64,000 nucleotides of DNA from Minicystis rosea (GTDB lineage: Bacteria; Myxococcota_A; Polyangia; Polyangiales; Polyangiaceae). Of this stretch, positions 47,951 through 56,793 are shown piece after piece. The notes beneath the pieces are model-generated. The model saw nothing but the letters and a program-made list of their open reading frames with translations. It was not told the DNA's origin and ran no database searches. A program made the translations under genes and the position numbers. The stretch is from NCBI GenBank assembly GCA_001931535.1, contig CP016211.1, positions 1,640,501 through 1,704,500 of the forward strand, written 5' to 3'. Position 1 is the first letter of the stretch, and each line of letters starts with the position of its first letter.

Positions 47951-50900
47951 ATGCGGATCGCGCTGGTTGCCACGCCCCTCCCGTTGCCGGACATGCGGCC
48001 CGCTCCGGGGGCTCTCGACGGCGACGTGATCCGGTCGCGGCTCCCGCTCGACGACAGCGGGTTCCGCCTCGTCGACATCGATCCTGCCGTCGATCTGGCC
48101 GAGCAGATCGAGACGCTCTTCGAGCGCGGCGAGATCCCGCGGGACGCGGCGGTGCTCTTCTACGCCTCGTCCAGCGTGATCCTCAGCGTCGAGGGCGAGC
48201 TCTTCCTCGCGCTCGATCCGTCGAGCCCCGACACGGGTGACTCGGTCCGCGATCTCGCGCTCGTCTTTCGCGAGCGCTCCGAGGGGCCGCTGGCCTTCGT
48301 GATCGAGTGTCGCCACGCGCCCGATCCCGAGGATCCGTTTCGCTCCGCGTCGGTGGCCGCCGCCGCGCGCGACGCCGTCTCGGCCGGGGGCGGGCGCATC
48401 GAGCTGCTGGTCGCCGCGCAGCCGATCCTCGAAGGGGAGGCGGAGGATCGGGTCTCGCCGCTTACGCGCGCCTTGATCGAGGCTCTCGACGAGCAGGACG
48501 CCGCGCTCGGCATCACGCTCCGCCAGTTTTACGAGAGCGCGCGGGAGAGCCCGCAGATCGCCGGTCGCGTGCCCGGCTTCGCCTACGGAAAGGCGAGCAC
48601 CGCGTTCGAGCTGATGCCGCTCACGGACGAAGGCCGCGCGCGCGCCGAGGCGCCGGTCTCGCGCGAAGCGCCCGCGGAGGACGAGGTCCTCGTCGAGGAC
48701 GAGGGGGCGCACGAGGTTCCGGTGACGGAGGAGGAGCCCGTCACCGAGGCTTCTGCCGAGGGCGACGAGCCCGCGATCGAGGAGCCGGAGGCGCCCGCCG
48801 ACGAAGCGACGGAGCCGTCCGAAGAGGACGTGTCCACTGCAGAGATGGAGCCGCTCGCCGAGGACGAGATCGCCGAGGTGCTCGCGGCGGCGGCCGACGA
48901 AGCGGCGACGGTGCCGTACCGCAGCGACATCGCCGTCGAGATCGACGAGCCCGTGGCGCCGCCGCAGAACGACGCGGAGGAACTCGCGGCGCCGGTCCCA
49001 AACCCCGCGCCGGACAAGCCGGCGCCGGTCACGATGGGACCGCACGCGGTCCCAAACCCCGCGCCGGACAAGCCGGCGCCGGTCACGATGGGACCGCACG
49101 CGGTCCCAAACCCCGCGCCGGACAAGCCGGCGCCGTCGCGCAGCGAGAGCGTCAGCGTCCCGATCGCCATCGAGCCTGCGCGTGCGTCCGAGCCCGATCC
49201 GCTTCCGCGCGTCGTGATCAATGCGCCGCCGCCGAAGCCCGCGAGCATCGCGCCCCCGAAGGCCGCGAGCGTCGCACCCCCGCCGAAGCCCACGAGCGTC
49301 GCGCCGCCGAAGTCCGAGAGCATCGCGCCGCCGTCGCCTGCATCGTCGGAGGCCGTGACGCGCCCGTCGCCGCCGCCTGCGAAACCGGTGAGCATCGCGC
49401 CCGAGGCGCCGTCCGCGAAGCCGGTGAGCATCGCGCCGGAGGCGCCGTCCGCGAAGCCAGTGAGCATCGCGCCGGAGGCGCCGAAGGCTGCGAGCGTTCC
49501 GCCGCCGGAGCCCGTGACCGCGAGCGATCACATGGCCGCCGGTGATGCGCTCCGCACCTCCGGGGACTACGAGGGCGCGCTGGCTGCGTACAAGCGCGCG
49601 CTCGCGATGCTGTCGTCGACCTCGCACGGCGAGCGCGCCGACATCTACGCGCGCCAAGGCTTGGTGAAGCAGGCCCAGGACAAGCGACGGGAGGCCATCG
49701 CGGCCTTCGAGAAGGCCATCCAGCTCGCGCCGCTGACCGATGCGGGCGTCCCGCCTGCGCATGCGACGGCGCTCGCCGCGTTGGTCGAGCTCAACGTCGC
49801 CGAGGGCGATTGGAAAGCCGTCGGCGTCGCGGAGGAGCGCGTCCTCGCCACGCTGCGCGACGAAGACGATCGCTTCACGCACCTGCTCACGTTCGGCGCG
49901 CGCTGGCAGGGGCAGGCGAACGACGTGGCGCGCGCGCGGGCCACCTTCGAGCGCGCGCGCGATCTCCGCCCCGACGATCTCCGCGTGCTCGAAAAGCTGC
50001 GGGCCGTGTACGAGCAGGCGGGCGCCGCGGCCGAGCTCTTCGCCACGCGCCTGCGCATCGCCGAGCTCACCCGCGATCTGCACGCGCGCGCGGAGCAGTA
50101 CTTCGCGCTCGGCCAGCATTGCCTCTTCGAGCTGCGCCGCGAGGAGCTCGGCCTCGAGCTGCTCGACAAAGCGCTGGAGAGCGATCCCACCATGCTCGAG
50201 CCGCTCGCCGTGATCGCGCGCGTGCTCGCCGACAAGCAGGAGTGGAGCGAGCTCGAGCAGGCCTACCGGCGCATGCTCGATCGCGTCGAGCACACGCCCG
50301 AGGGGCCGACCCGCACGGAGGTCACGTGGGAGCTGTGCCGGCGCCTCGGCAACACGTTCCGCGATCACCTCGACGATCCGGCGCTCGCGCTCGACGCCTT
50401 CGAGGACGCCGTCAACGCCAAGCCGAACGATCTCGCGACCCGCCTCACCACCGCGGAAATCGCGCGATCGCTCGGGAAGAACGATCGCGCCGTCGCGCAC
50501 CTCGAGACCGCGGCCGCGCTCGATCCGAGCCGCGTAGCGACCTTCCACGATCTCTTCGAGTGCTTCCAAAAGCTGCGCCGCCCCGATCAGGCCTTCCAGG
50601 CCGCGAGCGTGAGCATGTTCCTGCGTCAGGCCGACGCGCGGGAGCGCTTCATCTTCGAAGAGCACAAGCCCGAGGGCGTGCTCAAGCCCGCCTATTCGTT
50701 GCGCCCCGAGTCTTGGGAGTGGCTGCGCCCGCACGATCGCGACATGGAGGCCGAGGCCGTCCTCGCCGCCGTCACGCCTGCTGCGATCGCCGCGCGCCTC
50801 GCGCAGCTCGAAGAAGCGGGGCGGCTCCCGGCGCTCGATCCCGCGGGCCGGCAGGATCCGGACAAGTCGACCGTCTCCATCGTCCGATCGTTTACGTGGG

Positions 50901-51508
50901 CGAGCCATTTCCTCGGCGTCCCGGCGCCGGCGGTCTACCTCTCGGACGAGCCGCAGCTCGCGCTCGCATCGGTCATCGCCGAGGAGCCGACGGTCTTCGC
51001 CGGTCAGAAGGTCCTCCGCGGGCGCTCGCTCCCCGAGCTCGCCTTCTTCGTGGGGCGGCACCTCGCGTATCACGTCGGCGGCCACCGCCTCCTGCTCTAT
51101 TACCCCTCGATCGAAGATCTCACGGCGTGCTTCCTCGCGGCGGTACGCATCATCCTCCCCGAGGTGCCCGCGCCGGCGCCGATGCGCGCCACCGTGATGG
51201 AGCTCGAGCGCGCCATCGCGCTGCGCCTCGGCGAGACGGCGCGCGTCGATCTCGCCGCGGCCGTCGCGGCGTTCGAGGCCGGCGGCAGCCGCGCGCACCT
51301 CACCGAGTGGGTCGCCGTCGTCGAGCGCTGCGCCACGCGCGCCGGCTATCTGCTCGCCGGTGATCTCGACGTCGTTGCCGGCGTGCTCAAGAACGAGCCG
51401 CGCGGCCTCTTGGACGCGGACGCCAAGATGAGCGACCTCCTCGGCTTCGCGGTCTCGGACGAGCTCCGCGCGCTGCGCGAAGCGTTGGGCATCGCCATCC
51501 AGCCGTAG
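47951..51508 (+). CDS. Caspase-like (inactive) domain plus TPR protein with repeat-rich linker
   Basis: 1185 residues from ATG 47951 (GGAGG ~10 bp upstream). Residues ~1-215 resemble a caspase/C14 p20 fold: the strand AVLFYASSS occupies the position of VLFYxSGH and LAFVIECRH that of LLDCCHS, so the His is Ser and the Cys is Arg; the closing helix VSPLTRALIEALDE fits as well. The dyad is lost. Residues ~220-520 are an acidic then Pro/Ala/Lys linker holding two repeat arrays. TPRs run ~520-860 (DALRTSGDYEGALAAYKRAL; DRREAI-like KRREAIAAFEKAI). The last ~300 residues are an unrecognised mostly helical domain. No signal peptide or membrane helix. Possibly a scaffold. Confidence 0.82.
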   Translation: MRIALVATPLPLPDMRPAPGALDGDVIRSRLPLDDSGFRLVDIDPAVDLAEQIETLFERGEIPRDAAVLFYASSSVILSVEGELFLALDPSSPDTGDSVRDLALVFRERSEGPLAFVIECRHAPDPEDPFRSASVAAAARDAVSAGGGRIELLVAAQPILEGEAEDRVSPLTRALIEALDEQDAALGITLRQFYESARESPQIAGRVPGFAYGKASTAFELMPLTDEGRARAEAPVSREAPAEDEVLVEDEGAHEVPVTEEEPVTEASAEGDEPAIEEPEAPADEATEPSEEDVSTAEMEPLAEDEIAEVLAAAADEAATVPYRSDIAVEIDEPVAPPQNDAEELAAPVPNPAPDKPAPVTMGPHAVPNPAPDKPAPVTMGPHAVPNPAPDKPAPSRSESVSVPIAIEPARASEPDPLPRVVINAPPPKPASIAPPKAASVAPPPKPTSVAPPKSESIAPPSPASSEAVTRPSPPPAKPVSIAPEAPSAKPVSIAPEAPSAKPVSIAPEAPKAASVPPPEPVTASDHMAAGDALRTSGDYEGALAAYKRALAMLSSTSHGERADIYARQGLVKQAQDKRREAIAAFEKAIQLAPLTDAGVPPAHATALAALVELNVAEGDWKAVGVAEERVLATLRDEDDRFTHLLTFGARWQGQANDVARARATFERARDLRPDDLRVLEKLRAVYEQAGAAAELFATRLRIAELTRDLHARAEQYFALGQHCLFELRREELGLELLDKALESDPTMLEPLAVIARVLADKQEWSELEQAYRRMLDRVEHTPEGPTRTEVTWELCRRLGNTFRDHLDDPALALDAFEDAVNAKPNDLATRLTTAEIARSLGKNDRAVAHLETAAALDPSRVATFHDLFECFQKLRRPDQAFQAASVSMFLRQADARERFIFEEHKPEGVLKPAYSLRPESWEWLRPHDRDMEAEAVLAAVTPAAIAARLAQLEEAGRLPALDPAGRQDPDKSTVSIVRSFTWASHFLGVPAPAVYLSDEPQLALASVIAEEPTVFAGQKVLRGRSLPELAFFVGRHLAYHVGGHRLLLYYPSIEDLTACFLAAVRIILPEVPAPAPMRATVMELERAIALRLGETARVDLAAAVAAFEAGGSRAHLTEWVAVVERCATRAGYLLAGDLDVVAGVLKNEPRGLLDADAKMSDLLGFAVSDELRALREALGIAIQP
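48994..49137 (+). repeat. In-frame coding copies of the double-hairpin repeat (54-bp unit, ~2.7 copies)
   Basis: Units begin at 48994, 49048 and 49102. Each encodes VPNPAPDKPAPVTMGPHA. The DNA is the reverse complement of the intergenic repeat at 33256 and 41956 (GGGACCGCACGCGGTCCC and GCGCCGGACAAGCCGGCGC), but one base shorter, 54 instead of 55 bp, which keeps the frame. Changes in the first hairpin are paired on both arms. Confidence 0.85.
49379..49486 (+). repeat. 36-bp coding minisatellite (3 copies)
   Basis: Three head-to-tail 36-bp units start at 49379, 49415 and 49451, encoding AKPVSIAPEAPS each time. Looser relatives of the motif (KPASIAPP, KPTSVAPP) precede it in the linker. This is an expanding Pro/Ala linker within the pseudocaspase-TPR protein. 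Confidence 0.8.
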
Positions 51509-51512
51509 CCCG

Positions 51513-51801
51513 GAGATCGGCCGGTCAAGGCTTGCCGGCAAGCACCGAGCACCGAGATCGGTCCAGGGACCCTTGCCGGCAAGGCATCGAGCTCCGAGAT
51601 CGGTTCAAGGACCCTTGCCGGCAAGGGGATGGGGCACCGAGATCGGTCCAGGGAAGCTTGCCGGCAAGGCACCGAGCACCGAGATCGGTCCAGGGAAGCT
51701 TGCCGGCAAGGCACCGAGCACCGAGATCGGTCCAGGGAGGCTTGCCGGCAAGGCATCGAGCACCGAGATCGGTCCAGGGAAGCTTGCCGGCAAGGCACCG
51801 G
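51513..51801. repeat. Seven-copy 42-bp tandem array with palindromic core
   Basis: GAGATCGG recurs at 51513, 51553, 51596, 51639, 51681, 51723 and 51765, with spacings of 40, 43, 43, 42, 42 and 42 bp. Each unit carries GAGATCGGTCCAGGGA followed by the perfect palindrome CTTGCCGGCAAG and then GCACCGAGCACC. The left copies are more diverged than the right ones. The array fills the gap between a plus-strand gene ending at 51508 and a minus-strand gene ending at 51844, so it may act as a bidirectional terminator or protein-binding array. It is not a CRISPR: there are no unique spacers. Confidence 0.88.
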
Positions 51802-51843
51802 CGACCGATGGCGAAGCCGTCGCCGACTGCGCGGCTCGAGGGT

Positions 51844-52857
51844 TCACCCTTCGCGCGGCGTGTCCGGGCTCGCGAGCGCGAACCGCGCGATCTCGTCCTT
51901 GCGCATGAACACCACGCCCGCGTGTCGCTGCGCGTACTCGATGAACGCCTCCAGCGCTTGCACGTGCGCCGGTGTCCCCGAGATGCGATCGTGCGTGCTC
52001 ACCGACATCATCCGCCGCCGCACCGCGGCCTCCGCATAGAGCACGTCGAACTCCGCCCGCAGATCCGCGGCGAACGCGTCGGCGCTCAGCGCGGGCGCGT
52101 CGTACCGGACGATGTCGTTGTTTCGCAGCGTGTACGGCACGACTCCGAAGGGTTTGCCGCGCACCGGGACGATGAACGGCTCGTCTCGGCTCACGTCGTC
52201 GATGTGATAGATGAAGCCCAGATCCTGCAGGATCTCGAGCGTGCGCGGCGTGCCGCGGAGCCAGAAGGCGTTGAACCCGACGGGCCGCGTGCCCGTCACC
52301 TTCTCCAGCGTGCGCACGCTGGCCTCGTAGCTCGCGCGCTCTTCTTCCGGCGTCATCGAGAACTGCGGCGTCCACGTCTGACCGTGGGCCGCGGCCTCGT
52401 GACCGCGCGCCACGATCTCCTTCGCCAGCGCCGGGCTTCGCTCCACGGCCAAGCCGACCATGTGCGAGGTGACCTTCACGCGCTTCCGATCCCAGAGGTC
52501 CAAGAGCCGCGGGACGCCCTCCTTGAGGCCGTATTCGTACCACTTGCCCGCCGGCAGATCGGGCCACTTGGGATCGATGGAAGGGAACGGCCCGCTCGCC
52601 CCTCGATCCGGCTGCGCTCCGGCTTCGAGCTGCATCGAGATGGAGATGACGAGCCTCGCGGAGCCCGGCCAGAACGCGCCTTTCCGCGCGCTGGGCGCAG
52701 CCGCCGGCGCCGCGCGATCCACGCAACCGGTGACGGCCGCGATCGAAGCTGCGCCGAGCCCCTGCAGGACGGCGCGTCGAGGGAGGCCCGCACGCGCGGA
52801 GCTGCGATTGAATCCGCCGCTCGGGATTGACGGCATGAAGTGCTTGTCGGTCGACAT
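51844..52857 (-). CDS. Tat-exported polysaccharide-deacetylase family protein
   Basis: 337 residues. The N-terminus has a Tat-like signal (LPRRAVLQGLGAASIAAVTGC), with the Cys suggesting lipidation. The body is a NodB-type (CE4) fold of the PuuE/allantoinase-like branch: HMVGLAVERSP, the metal-site region RGHEAAAHGQTWTP, GFNAFWLRGTPRTLEILQDL and FIYHIDD, then STHDRISGTPAHV near the end. It probably removes acyl or amide groups from a carbohydrate or small amide outside the cytoplasm. It lies 21 bp after a DoxX gene, and a LysR gene is divergent, so the three likely form one regulated locus. Confidence 0.85.
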   Translation of the reverse strand: MSTDKHFMPSIPSGGFNRSSARAGLPRRAVLQGLGAASIAAVTGCVDRAAPAAAPSARKGAFWPGSARLVISISMQLEAGAQPDRGASGPFPSIDPKWPDLPAGKWYEYGLKEGVPRLLDLWDRKRVKVTSHMVGLAVERSPALAKEIVARGHEAAAHGQTWTPQFSMTPEEERASYEASVRTLEKVTGTRPVGFNAFWLRGTPRTLEILQDLGFIYHIDDVSRDEPFIVPVRGKPFGVVPYTLRNNDIVRYDAPALSADAFAADLRAEFDVLYAEAAVRRRMMSVSTHDRISGTPAHVQALEAFIEYAQRHAGVVFMRKDEIARFALASPDTPREG

Positions 52858-52878
52858 GATCTCCTCCTCAGCGGCCCT

Positions 52879-53343
52879 TCAAACCGCGCGCGCCCCCGCC
52901 GATGACACCGCGTCGCCGCGTGTCTCGGCGAGCCAGCCATCGACGGTCAGCCGCAGATCGCCCGCGCGCGCCGCGAGCACGTAGTACGCGAGCGCGTAGA
53001 CGAGCTGCGCGCCGGCCATCTCCCAGGCCTGCCGCAGGCACGAGCCGAACGTGAGCGCCGTGATCACCGCGCTGCCCGCGAAGAGCGCCGCGCGCGTGCG
53101 CAGGCCGACGAGCACCAGCACGCCGATGACGAGCTCCACGAACGGCAGCCCGAGCGCGAACGCCGAAACGCTCCACCCCGGCAGCCACGTGCTCTGGAAG
53201 TCGCGCACGAGCCCCTCCGCGAACGCGCCCGCGTGCCCGACGCGCGCGAGCCCGTGCGCCGCGAGGTTCACGCCCAGCGTCAGGCGCAGTCCGAGGTGCG
53301 CGCGCTGCGCGTCGGTCCACGGCGATCGAACGGCGGCGCTCAT
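52879..53343 (-). CDS. DoxX-like four-helix membrane protein
   Basis: 154 residues, four predicted membrane helices: LGLRLTLGVNLAAHGLARVG, FALGLPFVELVIGVLVLVGL, ALFAGSAVITALTFGSC and AQLVYALAYYVLAARAG. This matches the DoxX fold. Family members serve as subunits of quinone oxidoreductases or detoxification systems, but most are uncharacterised. It starts the unit that continues with the Tat-exported deacetylase and is divergent from a LysR regulator at 53586 (242-bp gap, which should hold both promoters). Confidence 0.82.
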   Translation of the reverse strand: MSAAVRSPWTDAQRAHLGLRLTLGVNLAAHGLARVGHAGAFAEGLVRDFQSTWLPGWSVSAFALGLPFVELVIGVLVLVGLRTRAALFAGSAVITALTFGSCLRQAWEMAGAQLVYALAYYVLAARAGDLRLTVDGWLAETRGDAVSSAGARAV

Positions 53344-53585
53344 GCGTCCCTCCGCTCGCCGAAGCGGCTCGTCCCCTGTCCCGTTTGCGCGCGCACGATC
53401 CCCGTGGAGCCGCCGGCCGGCGACCCTCGATGCTCGTTCATGGTCTCTCCTCTGCGCGCCGCGCCGATTCTCCGGCGCGGCGAATGCTCCGGCGATCCAT
53501 CGCGCCGGGCCCGAAAGAGTTAGGCCACGCGCGCGCCTCCACCAAGCCCGCCTCGCTTCAGTACACTCGTGCCTGGAAGGAACGA

Positions 53586-54503
53586 ATGGTCGATCGGGAC
53601 GCGCTTCGGGACATGGAAGTCTTCCTCGCGATCGTCGACGGCGGCACGCTGGCCGCAGCGGCGCGCGCGCTCCGCGTCACGCCCTCGGCGGTGAGCAAGC
53701 AGATGGCGCGGCTCGAGGATCGCCTCGGCGTGCGCCTCTTGCAGCGCACCACGCGGCGCCTGCGTCTCACGCCGGCCGGCGCGCGCTACGGGGAGCACGC
53801 GCGCCGGCTCGTGAACGCCCTCGCGGAGGCCGAGGCCGACGTGCAGTCCGAGGTCGCCTCGCTGCGTGGTCGCGTGCGCGTGAGCGCGCCCACGCTGCTC
53901 GGCCAGGAGGTCGTCGCGCCCATCATCGCCCGCTTCCTGCGCGCGCATCCGGACGTGATCGTCGAGCTCGATCTCGCCGATCGCTTCGTCGATCTCGCCT
54001 CCGAGCCCATCGACGTCGCCGTACGCGTGGCCGCGCGCCTCCCTGCTTCGGATCTCGCCGCGCGCCGCATCGGCGTCATCCGCTGGATCCTCGTCGCGAG
54101 CCCCGACTACGTGAAGCGCCGCCCCGCGCCCCGCCGCGTGGAGGACCTCGGAGGCCACGCCTGCCTCGATCTCGCGCACGCCGAAGATCGCAGCCGCTGG
54201 CGCCTCACGCTGGCCGGACGCACGACCTCGGTCACCGTGCGCGGCCCCTTCGTATCGTCGAGCCTGATCGCGCTGCGCTGCTGCGCGATGGCCGGCGCCG
54301 GCATCGCGCAGCTCCCGGCGTACCTCGCGCACGACGACCTCACCGCGGGCCGCCTCGTGCAGGTGCTGAAGCACGCCGAGCTCCCGCGCCGCGCGGTGTT
54401 CCTCGTGCAGCCAAGCCGCGCGCTCGTCCCCCCGCGCGTGCGCGCCTTCGCCGACTTCCTCGCCCGCGAGCTGCCCGCCGCGATCGGCGACGAGCGCGCC
54501 TGA
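53586..54503 (+). CDS. LysR-family transcriptional regulator
   Basis: 305 residues from ATG 53586, preceded by GGAAGGAACG. HTH: DMEVFLAIVDGGTLAAAARA, then RVTPSAVSKQMARLEDRLG. The effector-binding domain (VRVSAPTLLGQEVVAPIIARF; DVAVRVAARLPASDLAARRI) is of the CrgA/DsdC-like subgroup, where VAVR and LPASDLAAR are typical. It is divergent from the DoxX-deacetylase genes and probably controls them; the inducer is unknown. It ends 26 bp from the convergent M3 peptidase gene. Confidence 0.92.
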   Translation: MVDRDALRDMEVFLAIVDGGTLAAAARALRVTPSAVSKQMARLEDRLGVRLLQRTTRRLRLTPAGARYGEHARRLVNALAEAEADVQSEVASLRGRVRVSAPTLLGQEVVAPIIARFLRAHPDVIVELDLADRFVDLASEPIDVAVRVAARLPASDLAARRIGVIRWILVASPDYVKRRPAPRRVEDLGGHACLDLAHAEDRSRWRLTLAGRTTSVTVRGPFVSSSLIALRCCAMAGAGIAQLPAYLAHDDLTAGRLVQVLKHAELPRRAVFLVQPSRALVPPRVRAFADFLARELPAAIGDERA

Positions 54504-54529
54504 AGCGCCGCTCGGGCCTGATGGAAACG

Positions 54530-56644
54530 CTACTCGCGACCCTTGATGAAGGCGAAGTACGCCTCGTTGCTCGGCTCGCGTCCGAGGAACGCCTTCACCA
54601 TCGCGCGCTCGTCCGTGCCGCCGCCGCGCGAGAGCACCTGATCCCGCCACGCCGCGGCCGTCGCCGGGTTGAGGAGCCCCTCTTTCTTGAAGCGCGTGAG
54701 CACGTCGCGCGAGAGCGAAAGTGCCCACTGGTAGCTGTAGTACCCCGCGTCGTAGCCGATGAGGTGACCGAAGCTCGATTGGAAGTGCGTCCCCTTCACG
54801 TAGCCGAAGGAGTCGACGGCCTCCTGGACCTCCTGCACCACGCGCGTGCTGTCGAACCCGGCGGGCCGCGTGTGCAGCTCCTGATCGAGCGTGGCCAGGA
54901 AGAGCTGTCGCTGCGTGTCGAGCGCCCGGCCGAAGCCGCGCGCGGCCTTCATGGCCTTGAAGAGATCATCGGGGATCTTCGCGCCCGTCTTGTGGTGCTT
55001 GGCGAAGAGATCGAGCACCTCGCGCGACCACGCCCACTCCTCGAACATCTGCGACGGCGCCTCGACGAAGTCGCGCACCGTGTTCGTCCCCGAGTAGCTC
55101 GCGAGCTCGCCGCGCGTGAGCAGGTGGTGGAGCACGTGACCGAACTCGTGGAAGAACGTGACCACGTCCTCGTGCGACATCAGCGCCGGGGCCGATCCCG
55201 GCTTGGGGAAGTTGCACTCGAGCGCCGCGATCGGCGTCAGATACCGCCCGTCCGCGAGCTTCGCCGGCGTGCGGATGGGGAACATCGCCGCGTGCTTGTA
55301 CTTGTCGGGCCGCGAGTAGAGGTCGAGGTAGAACTTGCCGAACGCCTTCCCGTTCGCCCACACCTCGTAGGTCTTCACGTCGGCGTGCCAAGCCGGCGTG
55401 GTGATCTCCTTGTACTCGATGCCGTACATCTTCGCGGTGATGTCGAGGAGCCCGCGCGTCACCGCCGTCACTTCGAAGTAGTTGGCGATCTCCTTCGAGT
55501 CGAACTTGAACTTCTCGGCGCGCACCCGATCCATCAAGTAGTAGCGATCCGGCGGCGCCAGCTTGTCGCTCGCCTTGCCGCCGGCGGTCGCATGGTGGCG
55601 CATCAGCTCCGCGAGCTCGACCTTCGCCGGCTCCTTCACCGCGTCCCGCACCTCGGAGAGGAAGCCGCGCACCGCCTGCGCCGACTTCGCCATGCGCGGC
55701 TCGATCGCGTAGTCGGCCCACGTCGCATAGCCGAGGAGCTTGGCCTTCTCCTGCCGCAGCGCGAGGAGCCGCTCGAGGACGGTGACGTTCTCCTGCCCGC
55801 CGCGGTTGGTGAAGGAGATGTAGAGATCGAGCGCCGCCTTGCGGTCCACCGCATACGTGACGAACGGGAAATAATCGGGGTAGTCGGTGGTGATCTCGAC
55901 CTTGCCGTTCTTGTTCGGCGGGTGCTTCGCCTTGTACTCCGGCGGCAGGCCTTCGAGCTGCGCCGGGCGGATCTCCAGCGTGCCGCGCGCCGACGCGATG
56001 TTGGACTCGAACTCCTGCCCGAGCTTGACGATCTCGTCGTTGAGCCTCCGCAGATCCTTCTGCTTCTCGGGCGGGAGCGCGAGGCCGTTGCGGCGGAAGT
56101 CGCGGAGCACGTCGGCGAGCAGCCGCTTGCGCTCACCTTCGAGCGGCTCGTTCTTGGCCGCGTAGGCGCGGAGCACCGCGGCCAGATCGGCGTCGAGGTA
56201 GAGCGCCGTGTTGAACTTGTCGGTCTTCGGCTCGCAGAGCTTGGCCGCTTCGCGCACGGCCGTGTCGGGGTGCGCGACCGCCATCAGGTAAGGGAGCTGC
56301 CCGCCCTCCGCGAGTCGCAGGGCCACCTGATCCATGCGGCCGAGCGTCGCGTCGTAGGTGAGCTTCTCGGCCGGGGCGCCCTTCAGCGACTTGATGCGAT
56401 CGATGAGATCCTGCGCGGCCTTCAGGTGATCGTCGCAGGTGCGCTTCATCCCCTCGACGCTGATCGTCGTGCCCACGGGATCCGCGTCGGTGACGACGGG
56501 ATCGGCGCCGCTCGGCGCCGGCGTCGCGGCCGCGCCGGCGCTCGGCGCGGGCGGCTCACCGGGCGTCTGCGGCTCGGGCGCCGCAGGGCCACAGGCGAGC
56601 GCCAAAACGGGGAGGAGAGCGACGAGATACGAGGACCGAGGCAT
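54530..56644 (-). CDS. M3-family zinc oligopeptidase, lipoprotein form
   Basis: 704 residues. Lipoprotein signal (LVALLPVLALAC) and a Pro/Ala-rich linker precede an all-helical thimet-oligopeptidase fold. The zinc motif is FFHEFGHVLHHLL (~residue 500) with the third ligand Glu in EAPSQMFEEWAW about 25 residues later. Substrate-region landmarks are GTHFQSSFGHLIGYDAGYYSY and WALSLSRDV. Cytoplasmic relatives (PrlC, Dcp) trim short peptides; the lipid anchor places this one in the periplasm or outer membrane, where it may degrade peptides for nutrition. Length is normal for the family. Confidence 0.93.
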   Translation of the reverse strand: MPRSSYLVALLPVLALACGPAAPEPQTPGEPPAPSAGAAATPAPSGADPVVTDADPVGTTISVEGMKRTCDDHLKAAQDLIDRIKSLKGAPAEKLTYDATLGRMDQVALRLAEGGQLPYLMAVAHPDTAVREAAKLCEPKTDKFNTALYLDADLAAVLRAYAAKNEPLEGERKRLLADVLRDFRRNGLALPPEKQKDLRRLNDEIVKLGQEFESNIASARGTLEIRPAQLEGLPPEYKAKHPPNKNGKVEITTDYPDYFPFVTYAVDRKAALDLYISFTNRGGQENVTVLERLLALRQEKAKLLGYATWADYAIEPRMAKSAQAVRGFLSEVRDAVKEPAKVELAELMRHHATAGGKASDKLAPPDRYYLMDRVRAEKFKFDSKEIANYFEVTAVTRGLLDITAKMYGIEYKEITTPAWHADVKTYEVWANGKAFGKFYLDLYSRPDKYKHAAMFPIRTPAKLADGRYLTPIAALECNFPKPGSAPALMSHEDVVTFFHEFGHVLHHLLTRGELASYSGTNTVRDFVEAPSQMFEEWAWSREVLDLFAKHHKTGAKIPDDLFKAMKAARGFGRALDTQRQLFLATLDQELHTRPAGFDSTRVVQEVQEAVDSFGYVKGTHFQSSFGHLIGYDAGYYSYQWALSLSRDVLTRFKKEGLLNPATAAAWRDQVLSRGGGTDERAMVKAFLGREPSNEAYFAFIKGRE

Positions 56645-56725
56645 GGGGCCGCGAGCATAGAGTGTGAGCCCGCCAGCGCAAACCCCGACCGGTCGGCTGC
56701 ATCACCGTCGCGAGGAGCATGGAAT

Positions 56726-56757
56726 GAAAACGGGGCGAGCCATCCGGCCCGCCCCGC
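56726..56757 (-). terminator. Rho-independent terminator after the PPC lipoprotein gene
   Basis: On the minus strand CGGGGCG (56757-56751) pairs with CGCCCCG (56738-56732) around a 12-nt loop that can itself pair partly, and is followed by TTTTC. It lies between the stop at 56794 and the M3 peptidase start at 56644, so those two genes are separately transcribed. Confidence 0.75.
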
Positions 56758-56793
56758 TCTTCGACCGTCACGCGTCTGCGTGAGGCCGCTCGG

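Noticed and set aside
47858..51541. 1227-codon open frame on the minus strand
   Set aside because: Antisense to the pseudocaspase-TPR gene; no motifs, and the repeated RRDAHRLRGRRL segments are just the complement of the Pro/Ala linker repeats.
51346..51798. Small repeat protein (PCRQASLDRSRCS repeats) on the minus strand
   Set aside because: It is only the translation of the 42-bp tandem array plus the antisense of the preceding gene; no ribosome-binding site or signal.
51513..51801. CRISPR array
   Set aside because: Repeats of 42 bp follow each other directly with no unique spacers, and no cas genes are present.
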